NCBI GenBank assembly: GCA_951812715.1
Contig: OX638323.1
Location: 1,364,001 to 1,428,000 of the forward strand
Origin: an uncultured Pseudohongiella sp.
GTDB taxonomy: Bacteria > Pseudomonadota > Gammaproteobacteria > Pseudomonadales > Pseudohongiellaceae
DNA length: 64,000 nt
Direction: 5' to 3'
This document shows, one piece after another, positions 9,307-17,107 of this stretch. Made by a program: the position numbers and the translations under genes. Positions within the stretch are counted from its first letter, which is position 1. The number at the start of each line of letters is the position of its first letter. The notes below the pieces were generated by a model. The model ran no database searches, was not told the DNA's origin, and worked only from the letters and a program-made list of their open reading frames with translations.

Positions 9307-10475
9307 GGATTCCGTCTCGCCAGAAAGCGCGACACCACGCAGGTGATGTCATCGAATTGTTCGGCATCGCCGGCGAATTCCCTGATCGATGCAACCATGC
9401 CGTCCACGATCTCCCTGGCGTCATCCGACGCTCTTTCCCGCAGCATCGCATCCATCCGCTGCTCGCCGTATTCCTCTTCCCGTGGGTTTTCGGCTTCGGT
9501 CACTCCGTCGGTATACAAAATGAGCGTGTCGCCAGGATGGAGTTGGACCTCCGCGTTGCCGTAATTCTGCTCCGGATCGATCCCTAGCACCAGATTTCCG
9601 GTCGGGGCGATCACATCGATGCCGCCGTTTTCACGCACTATCCGCGGCGGATTGTGTCCGGCATTGGAATAAAGAAAGCTCCCCGAGCGCGTATCGAGCA
9701 CTCCAAAAAACATGGTGATGAATACGCAACTGTCGTTGCCGTCGCACAACTGCGCGTTAACGGAGTCAAGCGCGGCGGCGGGGCTTTCGTACTGACTCAC
9801 CATGAATTTGAGCAAGGCCCGCGTCACCATGGCGAACAGCGCGGCGGGGATGCCCTTGCCGGCGACATCGGCGATCGCCAGCGCCAGCCGGAATTCGTCG
9901 ATCTGGAAGTAGTCGTAGAAATCGCCGCCCACTTCCTTGGCGGGGTAGATCAGCGCCTTGACGTCGTAGTAGGGGTTCGGCGGCAATTCCGCGGGCAGCG
10001 CCGACATCTGCACCTGGCTGGCCACTTCCAGCTCTCGCTTGATCGAAACCAACTTGTCCCGAGTCTCCAGCGAGGCCTGCAAACTGCGCACATGAGCAAT
10101 GCCTTTCTGCAGGGTGATCTCCAGGTCCGCGAAATCGATCGGCTTGGTCAGGAAGTCGAATGCGCCCCGATTCATGGCGGTGCGGATGTTTCCCATATCC
10201 CCATAAGCGGAAACGACGACCGCCTGCACGTCGAGATCGGCTTCCGCCAGTTGATGCAACATGGTCAGGCCGTCCATTACCGGCATGTTGATATCGGAAA
10301 ACACCAGGTGAATATCCCGGTTCTGCGCCAGCTTCAACAGCCCTTCCCTGCCGTTGTGGGCAAACAGGAATTCCAGCTCGCCGCTGCGGATGCGGCGGCG
10401 GAATTTCTGTCTTATCAATAACTCAAGATCTTCTTCGTCATCGACTACCAGAACTTTGACGGCGTTTTCCTTCAT
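9303..10475 (-). CDS. Response regulator with receiver and SpoIIE/RsbU-type PP2C phosphatase
   Basis: A 390-residue protein. The receiver domain covers residues 1-125: VKVLVVDDEEDLELL acidic pocket, phospho-acceptor Asp in HLVFSDINMPVMDGL, and the conserved Lys in FDFLTKPIDFADL. A short helical linker is followed by a PP2C/SpoIIE phosphatase (about 175-390) with AKEVGGDFYDYF, ADVAGKGIPAALFA and LILYTDGVTEAEN. The ATG at 10475 is chosen for its GGAAAG site; an upstream ATG at 10505 has none. Such proteins dephosphorylate STAS antagonists when their receiver is phosphorylated, and the likely substrate is the STAS protein at 3726-4070. First gene of the minus-strand sensory operon. Confidence 0.92.
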   Translation of the reverse strand: MKENAVKVLVVDDEEDLELLIRQKFRRRIRSGELEFLFAHNGREGLLKLAQNRDIHLVFSDINMPVMDGLTMLHQLAEADLDVQAVVVSAYGDMGNIRTAMNRGAFDFLTKPIDFADLEITLQKGIAHVRSLQASLETRDKLVSIKRELEVASQVQMSALPAELPPNPYYDVKALIYPAKEVGGDFYDYFQIDEFRLALAIADVAGKGIPAALFAMVTRALLKFMVSQYESPAAALDSVNAQLCDGNDSCVFITMFFGVLDTRSGSFLYSNAGHNPPRIVRENGGIDVIAPTGNLVLGIDPEQNYGNAEVQLHPGDTLILYTDGVTEAENPREEEYGEQRMDAMLRERASDDAREIVDGMVASIREFAGDAEQFDDITCVVSRFLARRNP

Positions 10476-10941
10476 GATTACTTTCCGCGGCGCCACCCGG
10501 TTCAATGGCTAGTGAGTATTATTTTGGACCGCCTCCGGCGACAGCCCGAACGCTACGAATGGTACTCCACCAGTCGGTTCTTTACCAACTGGGAGAGTTT
10601 GCTTTTCCTGTCGGCGAAAGCTGCGTTACGGACATTTGATCTGCGCCGGAACTGCGGTAAGCCGCCGTTGCTTCAAGGTTGAACTTGCCGCTGTAACGTC
10701 GTGAAGGATGTTTACGGTGGATATCCGGCTTCCCCGAAGACGATTCATCAAGGGGGTCATCTTTGCAAGCGTGGCATCGCCCCCGGACTGCTGGTCGGCG
10801 TGGTGGAAATCGATGCGGAGCTGGAAACCGGCAAGGTCGATATACTGGACCTTGCCGCGGTGGCCGACCGCGGCGCGATCGTGCTTCACCCGCGCCGACG
10901 CATTCGCTGTATAATGCTCCGAATCTGACAGGAGCAAAAAC
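10476..10941. other. Intergenic region, possible relic of a xanthine-dehydrogenase-like gene
   Basis: No convincing gene. A plus-strand open frame at 10701-10928 contains VVEIDAELETGKVDILDLA followed by HP, faintly like the EVDPETGxVxIL...NP segment near the C terminus of molybdopterin hydroxylases. It could be a decayed fragment, or chance. The promoter of the sensory operon (minus strand) and that of nfeD (plus strand) should both be here. Confidence 0.25.
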
Positions 10942-11382
10942 ATGCCCTATTGGCTCTGGATCGTGGCCGGCGCCGCATTGATGATCGTCGAGGTCTTCAT
11001 CGGCAGCTTTTTTGTGTTCTGGATCGGACTCGCCGCCGTTCTCGTCGGCTTGATTTTGTTGCTCGTTCCCCAACTTGCCATCGCCGCCCAAGTGACCATT
11101 TGGGCGCTGTTATCGGGCTTGCTCGCGCTGGGCTGGTTCAAGTACGTCAAACCGCTGGCCCGGGACCGGACCAAGGCGGGATTGTCCCGGGAGGCATTGA
11201 TCGGGCAGATCGGCCAGATTTTGAAGCCGCCCACGGGTTCGACCCGCGGCACGATCCGCTTCCCGGCGCCTATTCTCGGTTCGGATGAATGGCAAATCCT
11301 GTCCGAGGATCCGCTCGCCATCGGCGACCGCGCCCATGTCGTGGATCTGTCGGGTAACGCACTGATCGTAAGAAAAATGTAA
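10942..11382 (+). CDS. NfeD-family membrane protein
   Basis: A 146-residue protein. Two or three hydrophobic helices span residues 1-70 (LWIVAGAALMIVEVFIGSFF; WALLSGLLALGWF), followed by a cytosolic OB-fold domain (about 85-146: GLSREALIGQIGQIL ... DRAHVVDLSGNALIV). This is the short NfeD form without the ClpP-like protease domain. An AGGAGC ribosome-binding site precedes the ATG. It lies 13 bases upstream of the SPFH gene; NfeD and SPFH proteins form a conserved pair thought to organise membrane domains or control membrane proteolysis. Confidence 0.9.
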   Translation: MPYWLWIVAGAALMIVEVFIGSFFVFWIGLAAVLVGLILLLVPQLAIAAQVTIWALLSGLLALGWFKYVKPLARDRTKAGLSREALIGQIGQILKPPTGSTRGTIRFPAPILGSDEWQILSEDPLAIGDRAHVVDLSGNALIVRKM

Positions 11383-11395
11383 GGAGATTAATTTA

Positions 11396-12265
11396 GTGGA
11401 TATTTCACCGGGTTTGATTGTTTCAATAGCCGTACTCGTATTTCTGCTGGTAACGCTGGCCCAGGGCGTGCGGCAGGTGCCCCAGGGATTCAAATGGGTC
11501 GTGCAAAGACTCGGCAAGTACCACAGCTCGCTCATGCCGGGTCTGAATTTCATCATTCCCTATATCGACGCCGTCGCGTTCCGGGTCACCACCAAGGACA
11601 TCGTGCTCGATATTCCTTCCCAGGAGGTCATCACCAAGGACAACGCCGTGCTGATTACCAACGCGGTGGCGTACATCAATATCGTCAACCCCGAGAAGGC
11701 GGTATATGGCGTGGAGAATTACGAAGTCGCCATCCAGACCCTGGTGCAGACCTCATTGCGTTCGATCATCGGTGAAATGACCCTGGACGATGCTCTGTCC
11801 TCGCGGGATCACATCAAGGCCAAGCTCAAGGCCGCCATCTCCGATGACATTTCCGATTGGGGCATCACGCTGAAAACCGTCGAAATACAAGACATCAACC
11901 CATCCTCCACCATGCAGCAGGCGATGGAAGAGCAGGCCGCGGCGGAACGCGCGCGGCGGGCAACGGTAACGCGCGCCGACGGCGACAAGCAGGCGGCCAT
12001 TCTGAAGGCGGAAGGCGAACTCGAAGCATCCAAGCGCGAGGCGGAAGCACAAGTGATTCTGGCGGAAGCGAGCAAGCGGGCGATTACGCTGGTAACCGAG
12101 GCCATCGGCGAGAAGGAAATGCCGGTGGTATATCTGCTCGGTGAAAGATACATCAACTCGCTGCAGCAGCTTTCCGAGTCCGAGAACGCCAAGTTCCTCG
12201 TCTTCCCGGCGGATGTTCCCAACGCGCTGCGCGGCCTGATGGGGAGCAAGCCAGGCGCGTCCTGA
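11396..12265 (+). CDS. SPFH/band 7 (stomatin-like, QmcA-type) membrane protein
   Basis: A 289-residue protein with an N-terminal membrane anchor (residues 5-25), an SPFH domain (about 25-190: VPQGFKWVVQRLGKYHSSL, LRSIIGEMTLDDALSSRDHI) and a charged coiled coil (about 190-240). The start is GTG at 11396, fixed by AAGGAGATTAATTTA directly upstream. No ATG gives the N-terminal membrane helix. Forms an operon with the NfeD-type gene; such proteins oligomerise into membrane microdomain scaffolds. It ends 15 bases before the small membrane protein. Confidence 0.92.
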   Translation: MDISPGLIVSIAVLVFLLVTLAQGVRQVPQGFKWVVQRLGKYHSSLMPGLNFIIPYIDAVAFRVTTKDIVLDIPSQEVITKDNAVLITNAVAYINIVNPEKAVYGVENYEVAIQTLVQTSLRSIIGEMTLDDALSSRDHIKAKLKAAISDDISDWGITLKTVEIQDINPSSTMQQAMEEQAAAERARRATVTRADGDKQAAILKAEGELEASKREAEAQVILAEASKRAITLVTEAIGEKEMPVVYLLGERYINSLQQLSESENAKFLVFPADVPNALRGLMGSKPGAS

Positions 12266-12279
12266 CGCGGAGTAGGATC

Positions 12280-12603
12280 CTGGCACAGGCGAGCGTAGCA
12301 GACAGATCCTTTGTTTCCCGGCTGCTCGCCGGGGAATACGGCCTCGCGGTCACCTATTGGGCCTTGTATTTTCTCGGCGCGGGACTATTCTTCGTGTTCG
12401 GCGGCCGCGCGGTGGATCGCGACCAATGGCTGCTTTATTTCGTCGAGATGTTCGCCCAGTTAGGCTATACGGTCGTGTTGATCATTGCGATTCGCGCGGC
12501 CTACAAGGGCCCGCAATTATGGAAGGTGGTTTCGCGCACCTCGTCGGTGTTCATGATAATCAATATTCTGACCGGTATCTGTACATTGGGTTTCATTTAC
12601 TAA
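12280..12603 (+). CDS. Small inner-membrane protein, probably with a non-AUG start
   Basis: The frame is open through 12262-12603 and codes for SFVSRLLAGEYGLAVTYWAL followed by two or three hydrophobic helices. The N-terminal part fits a small gammaproteobacterial membrane-protein family as I remember it. No ATG, GTG or TTG lies before the conserved part. The best match to an initiation site is CTG at 12280, seven bases after GGAG (12269-12272), giving 107 residues. A TTG at 12364 would give 79 residues but would cut off the conserved N terminus. Function unknown; probably co-transcribed with the SPFH gene. Confidence 0.55.
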   Translation: MAQASVADRSFVSRLLAGEYGLAVTYWALYFLGAGLFFVFGGRAVDRDQWLLYFVEMFAQLGYTVVLIIAIRAAYKGPQLWKVVSRTSSVFMIINILTGICTLGFIY

Positions 12604-12668
12604 TGAACAGAGTCAAATCCGATTGTGGACTGAATCAATAGCAAACGTGATGCGTTTCTGGCTTGGCT

Positions 12669-13622
12669 CTAATTTGTTGCCTTGTGAGCCTCGACCAGGA
12701 ATAGAATCTTGGCAGCCGCCAAGTGCAAAGCGTAGGCAGCTACATGGTCGGGGGTTTTGCGTGGTTCGGCTCCTTGACCGTGGGCGCCCTCCTCACTTCG
12801 GACCACTGGCAGAGCGGAGTTGAGTGTTGCGGCAAGTTGCTCAAAAGATTTTCTCATATAATCTGGATATAACCCATTTCCTTTTACAGTCTTGAGAAGA
12901 TCCGAAGCTCGTGCACCTCTAGTATATTTCCAGTTTTTTTGATCACAAATCACCTTCAAGGTGCTTTCGAATGCGTTGTTGGCATTCGTAATCGCTTCTC
13001 TATTTTCGCCAGCCCGGTATTGTACATGAGCTTGCAAGAACTCATCACAAGGTCCTTCGAAACCAGGTTGCTGCAGGAAGACTAAGGCAGGGCGTACAAC
13101 TTCTGAATGCACCAGTTTCGAATCGATACGGATTATCTTCCCACTCTCATATCGGTACCCAACGCTAGCGCGTCTAAAGCGTTCATTTAATTCAGTGATC
13201 GCTTCGTCTACCGTTTGTGTTATCCCAGAATTTAATGTTCGTTTAATGAAGTCTCGTTTTCGAAGAGTTCTGTCCATGTAGTGGAAGCTTACTTCAATAA
13301 TATCTATTGCAAACTCTATAGTATTGCAGGCCAAGAAATAGGACTTACATCGATCACAAAATTCGTATTCATTTCCTAACTCCAGTAAACCATGCTCTTT
13401 AGCAATGGTATTATGGATCTTTTCCCAATCCTTTTCACAGAGATTATACACTGCACTTGGGACTTCACTTGGGCGATTAAGATAAGTCCAACCGATAGCT
13501 TCTTTCCAAATATGTATAACCTGAAATCTGAGTTCAAGAGGAAGAATGTCATATTTAAAAACATCCGGCGCATCTTCGTCCGCAACTCGCTTGCGATAGG
13601 AATAGAGATCAACAACTGCCAC
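12669..13622 (-). CDS. Abortive-infection-like protein (AbiJ-type N-terminal domain, Abi_C-like C terminus)
   Basis: A 317-residue protein. The N-terminal half (VVDLYSYRKRVADEDAPDVF, then FRVIHIWKEAIGWTYL-like sequence) resembles the STM4504/CBY_0614 family as I recall it. The last 90 residues fit the abortive infection C-terminal domain: KGNGLYPDYMRKSFEQL, then VVRSEEGAHGQG and a run of alanine-rich helix. Abi proteins act in phage defence by stopping growth of infected cells, but activity here is inferred from family and place. The gene is clearly more AT-rich than its neighbours and lies beside a restriction-modification system, both signs of horizontal transfer. It has its own upstream AT-rich region (13623-13766). 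Confidence 0.7.
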   Translation of the reverse strand: MAVVDLYSYRKRVADEDAPDVFKYDILPLELRFQVIHIWKEAIGWTYLNRPSEVPSAVYNLCEKDWEKIHNTIAKEHGLLELGNEYEFCDRCKSYFLACNTIEFAIDIIEVSFHYMDRTLRKRDFIKRTLNSGITQTVDEAITELNERFRRASVGYRYESGKIIRIDSKLVHSEVVRPALVFLQQPGFEGPCDEFLQAHVQYRAGENREAITNANNAFESTLKVICDQKNWKYTRGARASDLLKTVKGNGLYPDYMRKSFEQLAATLNSALPVVRSEEGAHGQGAEPRKTPDHVAAYALHLAAAKILFLVEAHKATN

Positions 13623-13766
13623 TTAACGATCCTCTAACAAAATATGGATATGGAAGTGTATTCGAAAATATAGCAAACCATTATATTGGGACAGAAAAGA
13701 CGTAAACTTTCGGTGGCTCGTTCACCAATGCAAGTTTTGTAATCTACGTACATCTAACGACATCCA

Positions 13767-14855
13767 TTATAGTTCCATTAGCTGGAATAATCTCCTTTGC
13801 TCTGCATCGGCGCCCCGGTGCAACAACAGCATATGATCTGGTTCCGACCTGAACCAGGCGAACGAGTTCCAAGCAAGCTCGCTAACTGAACTCTTGAAAG
13901 CGGCATCGTCTCGGTCGGCATAGGCGGTTACGAAAGCTACTTGATCCTGGTTAAATCCAGCTTCCGTGGCAATGGACATGAGCGAATCCTTTCTCGCTTC
14001 GCTGACTGGACCCGCTGTTGCCACGACCTCGGCGAAAACGATTAATGGTTCCATGGGGCCAATATCGACCAAAATAATGTCCGGGAGATTTCGGTCTGGC
14101 TGAATCGTAAGACCTATGCTTTGAGCCAATTGGTCATCTCGCGCCACGACCTGATTTCTGCTCTCGCTTAACCAGATGACTCCGGGGGTTTGCAGAAATC
14201 TCGGTGCAAACTCCTCAATTACCGCCTTGGAAATCACCGAACTTGGGCCCGGTTCCATGCGACGTGTTTCGCCATTGGGAAAAGTGACGAGTACTCTATT
14301 GCCGCCGGCTACGGCTCCACTGCGCATGATCGCCACTCGCGCCAAGGCTCCGGAGGACAAGTATGCTTCCTGCCACCATTCCATTTTTTCCGTCAGGCGT
14401 GTTGCTGTAAGTGAGGGGTTGAATAACTCCGCGAAATCCTCGGTCAGCGCATAGCGCGGATGCGGCGATGTCGTTGGCAGTCCTGATCGTTCCGCAACGG
14501 CTCCCATTCGTACAAGGCCATCGCGCAATGATTCGTCTCGAATTGGTTCACGCGTATTTGCTGCGTACCACCGACCTTTGATCACGTCTTTGCTGGGGCG
14601 CAGTGATTCCTCTCGCCAGCTATTCCGACTGTCATCGTCCTCCATCACCGCTTGCGCATCGGACATTCTGGTGACCTGATCCGGCCTTAACCAGATTTCC
14701 AGATAATCCATCGCCCCGATGTAAAGCATGACAAAGACGGTCCTCGCTGCCATCTCGCGAGTCACGTAATTCCGGTTGGTTGTCCCTTCAGGAAATATCT
14801 TCCGCAATCGGTCGTGAATTTCGCCGACAGGCAGCAGCGAAGGTAGCATCATCAC
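13767..14855 (-). CDS. Type II restriction endonuclease, BsuBI/PstI-like
   Basis: A 362-residue protein. The C-terminal half carries the BsuBI/PstI nuclease pattern: NLPDIILVDIG followed about 12 residues later by VFAEVVATAGPVSEARK, which supplies the acidic PD...E residues and conserved TxGPV. The N-terminal half (about 1-190) is a helical DNA-recognition region. The start overlaps the methyltransferase stop by 4 bases, so translation is coupled and the nuclease is made after the methylase. Members of this family often cut CTGCAG, but the specificity of this one cannot be read from sequence alone. Confidence 0.85.
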   Translation of the reverse strand: MMMLPSLLPVGEIHDRLRKIFPEGTTNRNYVTREMAARTVFVMLYIGAMDYLEIWLRPDQVTRMSDAQAVMEDDDSRNSWREESLRPSKDVIKGRWYAANTREPIRDESLRDGLVRMGAVAERSGLPTTSPHPRYALTEDFAELFNPSLTATRLTEKMEWWQEAYLSSGALARVAIMRSGAVAGGNRVLVTFPNGETRRMEPGPSSVISKAVIEEFAPRFLQTPGVIWLSESRNQVVARDDQLAQSIGLTIQPDRNLPDIILVDIGPMEPLIVFAEVVATAGPVSEARKDSLMSIATEAGFNQDQVAFVTAYADRDDAAFKSSVSELAWNSFAWFRSEPDHMLLLHRGADAEQRRLFQLMEL

Positions 14856-16627
14856 CCGCCACCGTTGCCGTAAAGGCGCTCAACCACGTGCTCCAGTTTT
14901 TTACGCGTCACTCGCTTACTGACTAGTTTTTCCAGTTCTTTCATGTCCTCGGGCGGCGGCAAGGGTAAGGCGCTCAGTTCATAGGCAGACACCGCGACGC
15001 TTCCGTTTATGCACCTGAAAACCTGATCGACTACGTCACTGTTCAATAGCGCGGTTAAAGTCGCAGGCGCGACCTTTGGTTTGCCGTTCAACGGCTTAAT
15101 CATATTCAGGTGATTCTCAACTACGACCGCTCCATGTTCCTTAATGAAATCAGCCGGTAATTCCGCGGCGATCAGCCGGCGCTTTTGTTCTTTTGCGGTT
15201 GTACGTTGCAGCAATACGCAAGGGAACTCAGTTACAACCCATTGTTCATCGTCCTTCGGCTCAAAATACGGTTTGTGATTTCTCTTTTCGGCTCGGAACG
15301 AAAACTCGCCGCTTGCGCGAACCGACTCTGCCCACACTAGTGGATAACGTCCTTTCGCGGGCCTGTCCCGCAATCCAGGTTTGTGACGATTCCACACCAG
15401 CGGACCCGTGCTTACCTTGTAACCATAATCCGCCAATCGATAGGAAAGCTCACCAACCTGACTCACCAATCCACGCTGAGTTGGCGTTCTCGGCATCAGC
15501 CATGGCTGCATTGGGTCCTTGGGCAAATTGAAGGGGCCGGCGCTGGATCGTTTAATGCTCCCATCCTGTCGTTGCGTGATGAAACTGACTTTGCCGGCGC
15601 CCGAAGTTTCACCGCGCTTGTATGTAGCCAACAGTGTTTCCTGAAGTACGCCGTTGAATACACCCTTGCGCTCATCGATGAATTCGATTCTTTTCGGTGG
15701 CGCCTCCCGGCCAAGCAGGCCGCGAAGCGACTTGAAATACTCGCCTGCGAGAAAACTTGTCGGTGTCACAAAGGCAATAACCCCGTCCTGCTTTGCCAAG
15801 CGTAGCGCCTGATCGGTGAAGACTCCATAGAGATTCGCGTGGCCGAACAGACTGCGCCGGAACTTGTCTCTCAGATGAGGCGATAAGCCAATGCGCCCAT
15901 ACGGCGGATTGCCTACTACGAGATCAAACTCTTCTCCTGCCGGACTTTGCTCAAGACTGTCGCATACACGAACGACTTGCCCCAGCCGTTTCCCGGCCTT
16001 ATGGCAAAGGTCGCTCAAGGTCACTTCAAGGAGCACTTGCGACATCCAGGCTGAAAACGGATCTATTTCGAAGCCACACAGCCTTTGCTCAATACTGTGC
16101 AATGCCTGTTTGGCATCACGATTTCCAAGACCGATGGCCATGCGCCGCGCCACCGGCGAGAGAAATGCACCGCTTCCGCACGCCGGGTCGAGCACTCGCG
16201 CCGATTGCCAGTCGATTCCGGATTCGATAGCCATATCCAGGAGTCTTTCGCATAGCGCTGGAGGCGTATAGTACGCGCCCGCTTTAGCTCTCAACGAATT
16301 TGGCATCATTGCCGTGTAGAGCACGCCCAAGGCATAGCCAGCCTGCTTCCGGTCCAGATTTGCAGCGGTTGTTCCGAAGCTCGACGCCAGGAACTCAGCC
16401 TCCGCAGATAAAGAGGGAAGTTCAAGATCAGATAGCGGGTCGGGCAAACCCCAATTCCAACGCGAGCCGGTGTCGACTTCACGCCAATACGCGAAAATTG
16501 CCGCGGAAACCATCGCCCGTGCGAATCCCATCTGCTCTTCCAACTGAAACTCAGACGCCAACAGGCGGGCCTTCATATATCCCGAGTCGATTATCGATTT
16601 TGACGGTTCTTTCCGCATTTCTTCCAT
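14852..16627 (-). CDS. DNA adenine-N6 methyltransferase of the BsuBI/PstI-like R-M system
   Basis: A 591-residue class I methyltransferase. Motif I (AdoMet binding) is VLDPACGSGAFLSPVA at about residues 145-160 and motif IV (catalytic) is FDLVVGNPPYGRIGL at about 237. NPPY indicates N6-adenine methylation. The C-terminal 300 residues are a target-recognition region. Start at 16627 (MEEMRKEPSK) or the second Met at 16618. It follows the RHH gene by 17 bases and overlaps the nuclease gene by 4, forming a three-gene defence operon. Confidence 0.9.
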   Translation of the reverse strand: MEEMRKEPSKSIIDSGYMKARLLASEFQLEEQMGFARAMVSAAIFAYWREVDTGSRWNWGLPDPLSDLELPSLSAEAEFLASSFGTTAANLDRKQAGYALGVLYTAMMPNSLRAKAGAYYTPPALCERLLDMAIESGIDWQSARVLDPACGSGAFLSPVARRMAIGLGNRDAKQALHSIEQRLCGFEIDPFSAWMSQVLLEVTLSDLCHKAGKRLGQVVRVCDSLEQSPAGEEFDLVVGNPPYGRIGLSPHLRDKFRRSLFGHANLYGVFTDQALRLAKQDGVIAFVTPTSFLAGEYFKSLRGLLGREAPPKRIEFIDERKGVFNGVLQETLLATYKRGETSGAGKVSFITQRQDGSIKRSSAGPFNLPKDPMQPWLMPRTPTQRGLVSQVGELSYRLADYGYKVSTGPLVWNRHKPGLRDRPAKGRYPLVWAESVRASGEFSFRAEKRNHKPYFEPKDDEQWVVTEFPCVLLQRTTAKEQKRRLIAAELPADFIKEHGAVVVENHLNMIKPLNGKPKVAPATLTALLNSDVVDQVFRCINGSVAVSAYELSALPLPPPEDMKELEKLVSKRVTRKKLEHVVERLYGNGGG

Positions 16628-16644
16628 TTTCAGTTTCCGAGGAA

Positions 16645-16866
16645 TTATCCTTGATCAGCCGTCTCAGGTTGCTCTGGCGCGAGAATCAGCGGAAGCTGCA
16701 ATTCTTCCTGTTCGAATCGCTCCAGAAACTCGGTCATCGCCTTGCGTCCCAGCCAGGCCAGCGATACCCGATGCTTCTGTGAAATCGCGGACAGTTCCCT
16801 GTATTCAGCTTCTTCCAGATTGACGGTTACGCGAAAATTGGCGGCCACGGAACACCTCTTCCTCAT
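16645..16866 (-). CDS. Ribbon-helix-helix protein, probable controller of the R-M operon
   Basis: A 73-residue protein. FRVTVNLEEAEYRELSAISQ begins with the beta strand and first helix of a ribbon-helix-helix fold and SLAWLGRKAMTEFLERF forms the second helix. The tail is acidic and Gln/Pro-rich. As first gene of the R-M operon it is well placed to repress or time expression, like C proteins in other R-M systems, although most C proteins are helix-turn-helix. An alternative role is an antitoxin-like regulator. Confidence 0.7.
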   Translation of the reverse strand: MRKRCSVAANFRVTVNLEEAEYRELSAISQKHRVSLAWLGRKAMTEFLERFEQEELQLPLILAPEQPETADQG

Positions 16867-17107
16867 TGGTCCGCCACCTCTGCAGCAGACTGCATCAATA
16901 TGCTTCAGAGCATGCCCCGGCCTTGCCGGATCGTCAAGTTTTTGCTGAAAAAATTGTTTCTAAACCGAAGTGACTTCTTGGAGTAAGCAGTTGAATCCAT
17001 CATGTAGGCAGTCAGCAAAGTGTCCGGGTGTATCTTCCCGCAAGTTTTGCGACAATCGCCTTCCAGAATTCAATCGCACCCAGACGGCGTCCGCTACGGA
17101 GACGGTT

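Noticed and set aside
10582..11091. 169-codon minus-strand frame overlapping nfeD
   Set aside because: Low-complexity, antisense to nfeD over half of its length, no start signal.
16970..17107. Extended N terminus of the thioredoxin-fold gene from ATG 16970
   Set aside because: The extra 46 residues are not strand- or helix-like, and TTG 17108 has a much better ribosome-binding site next to the domain start. Not fully excluded.
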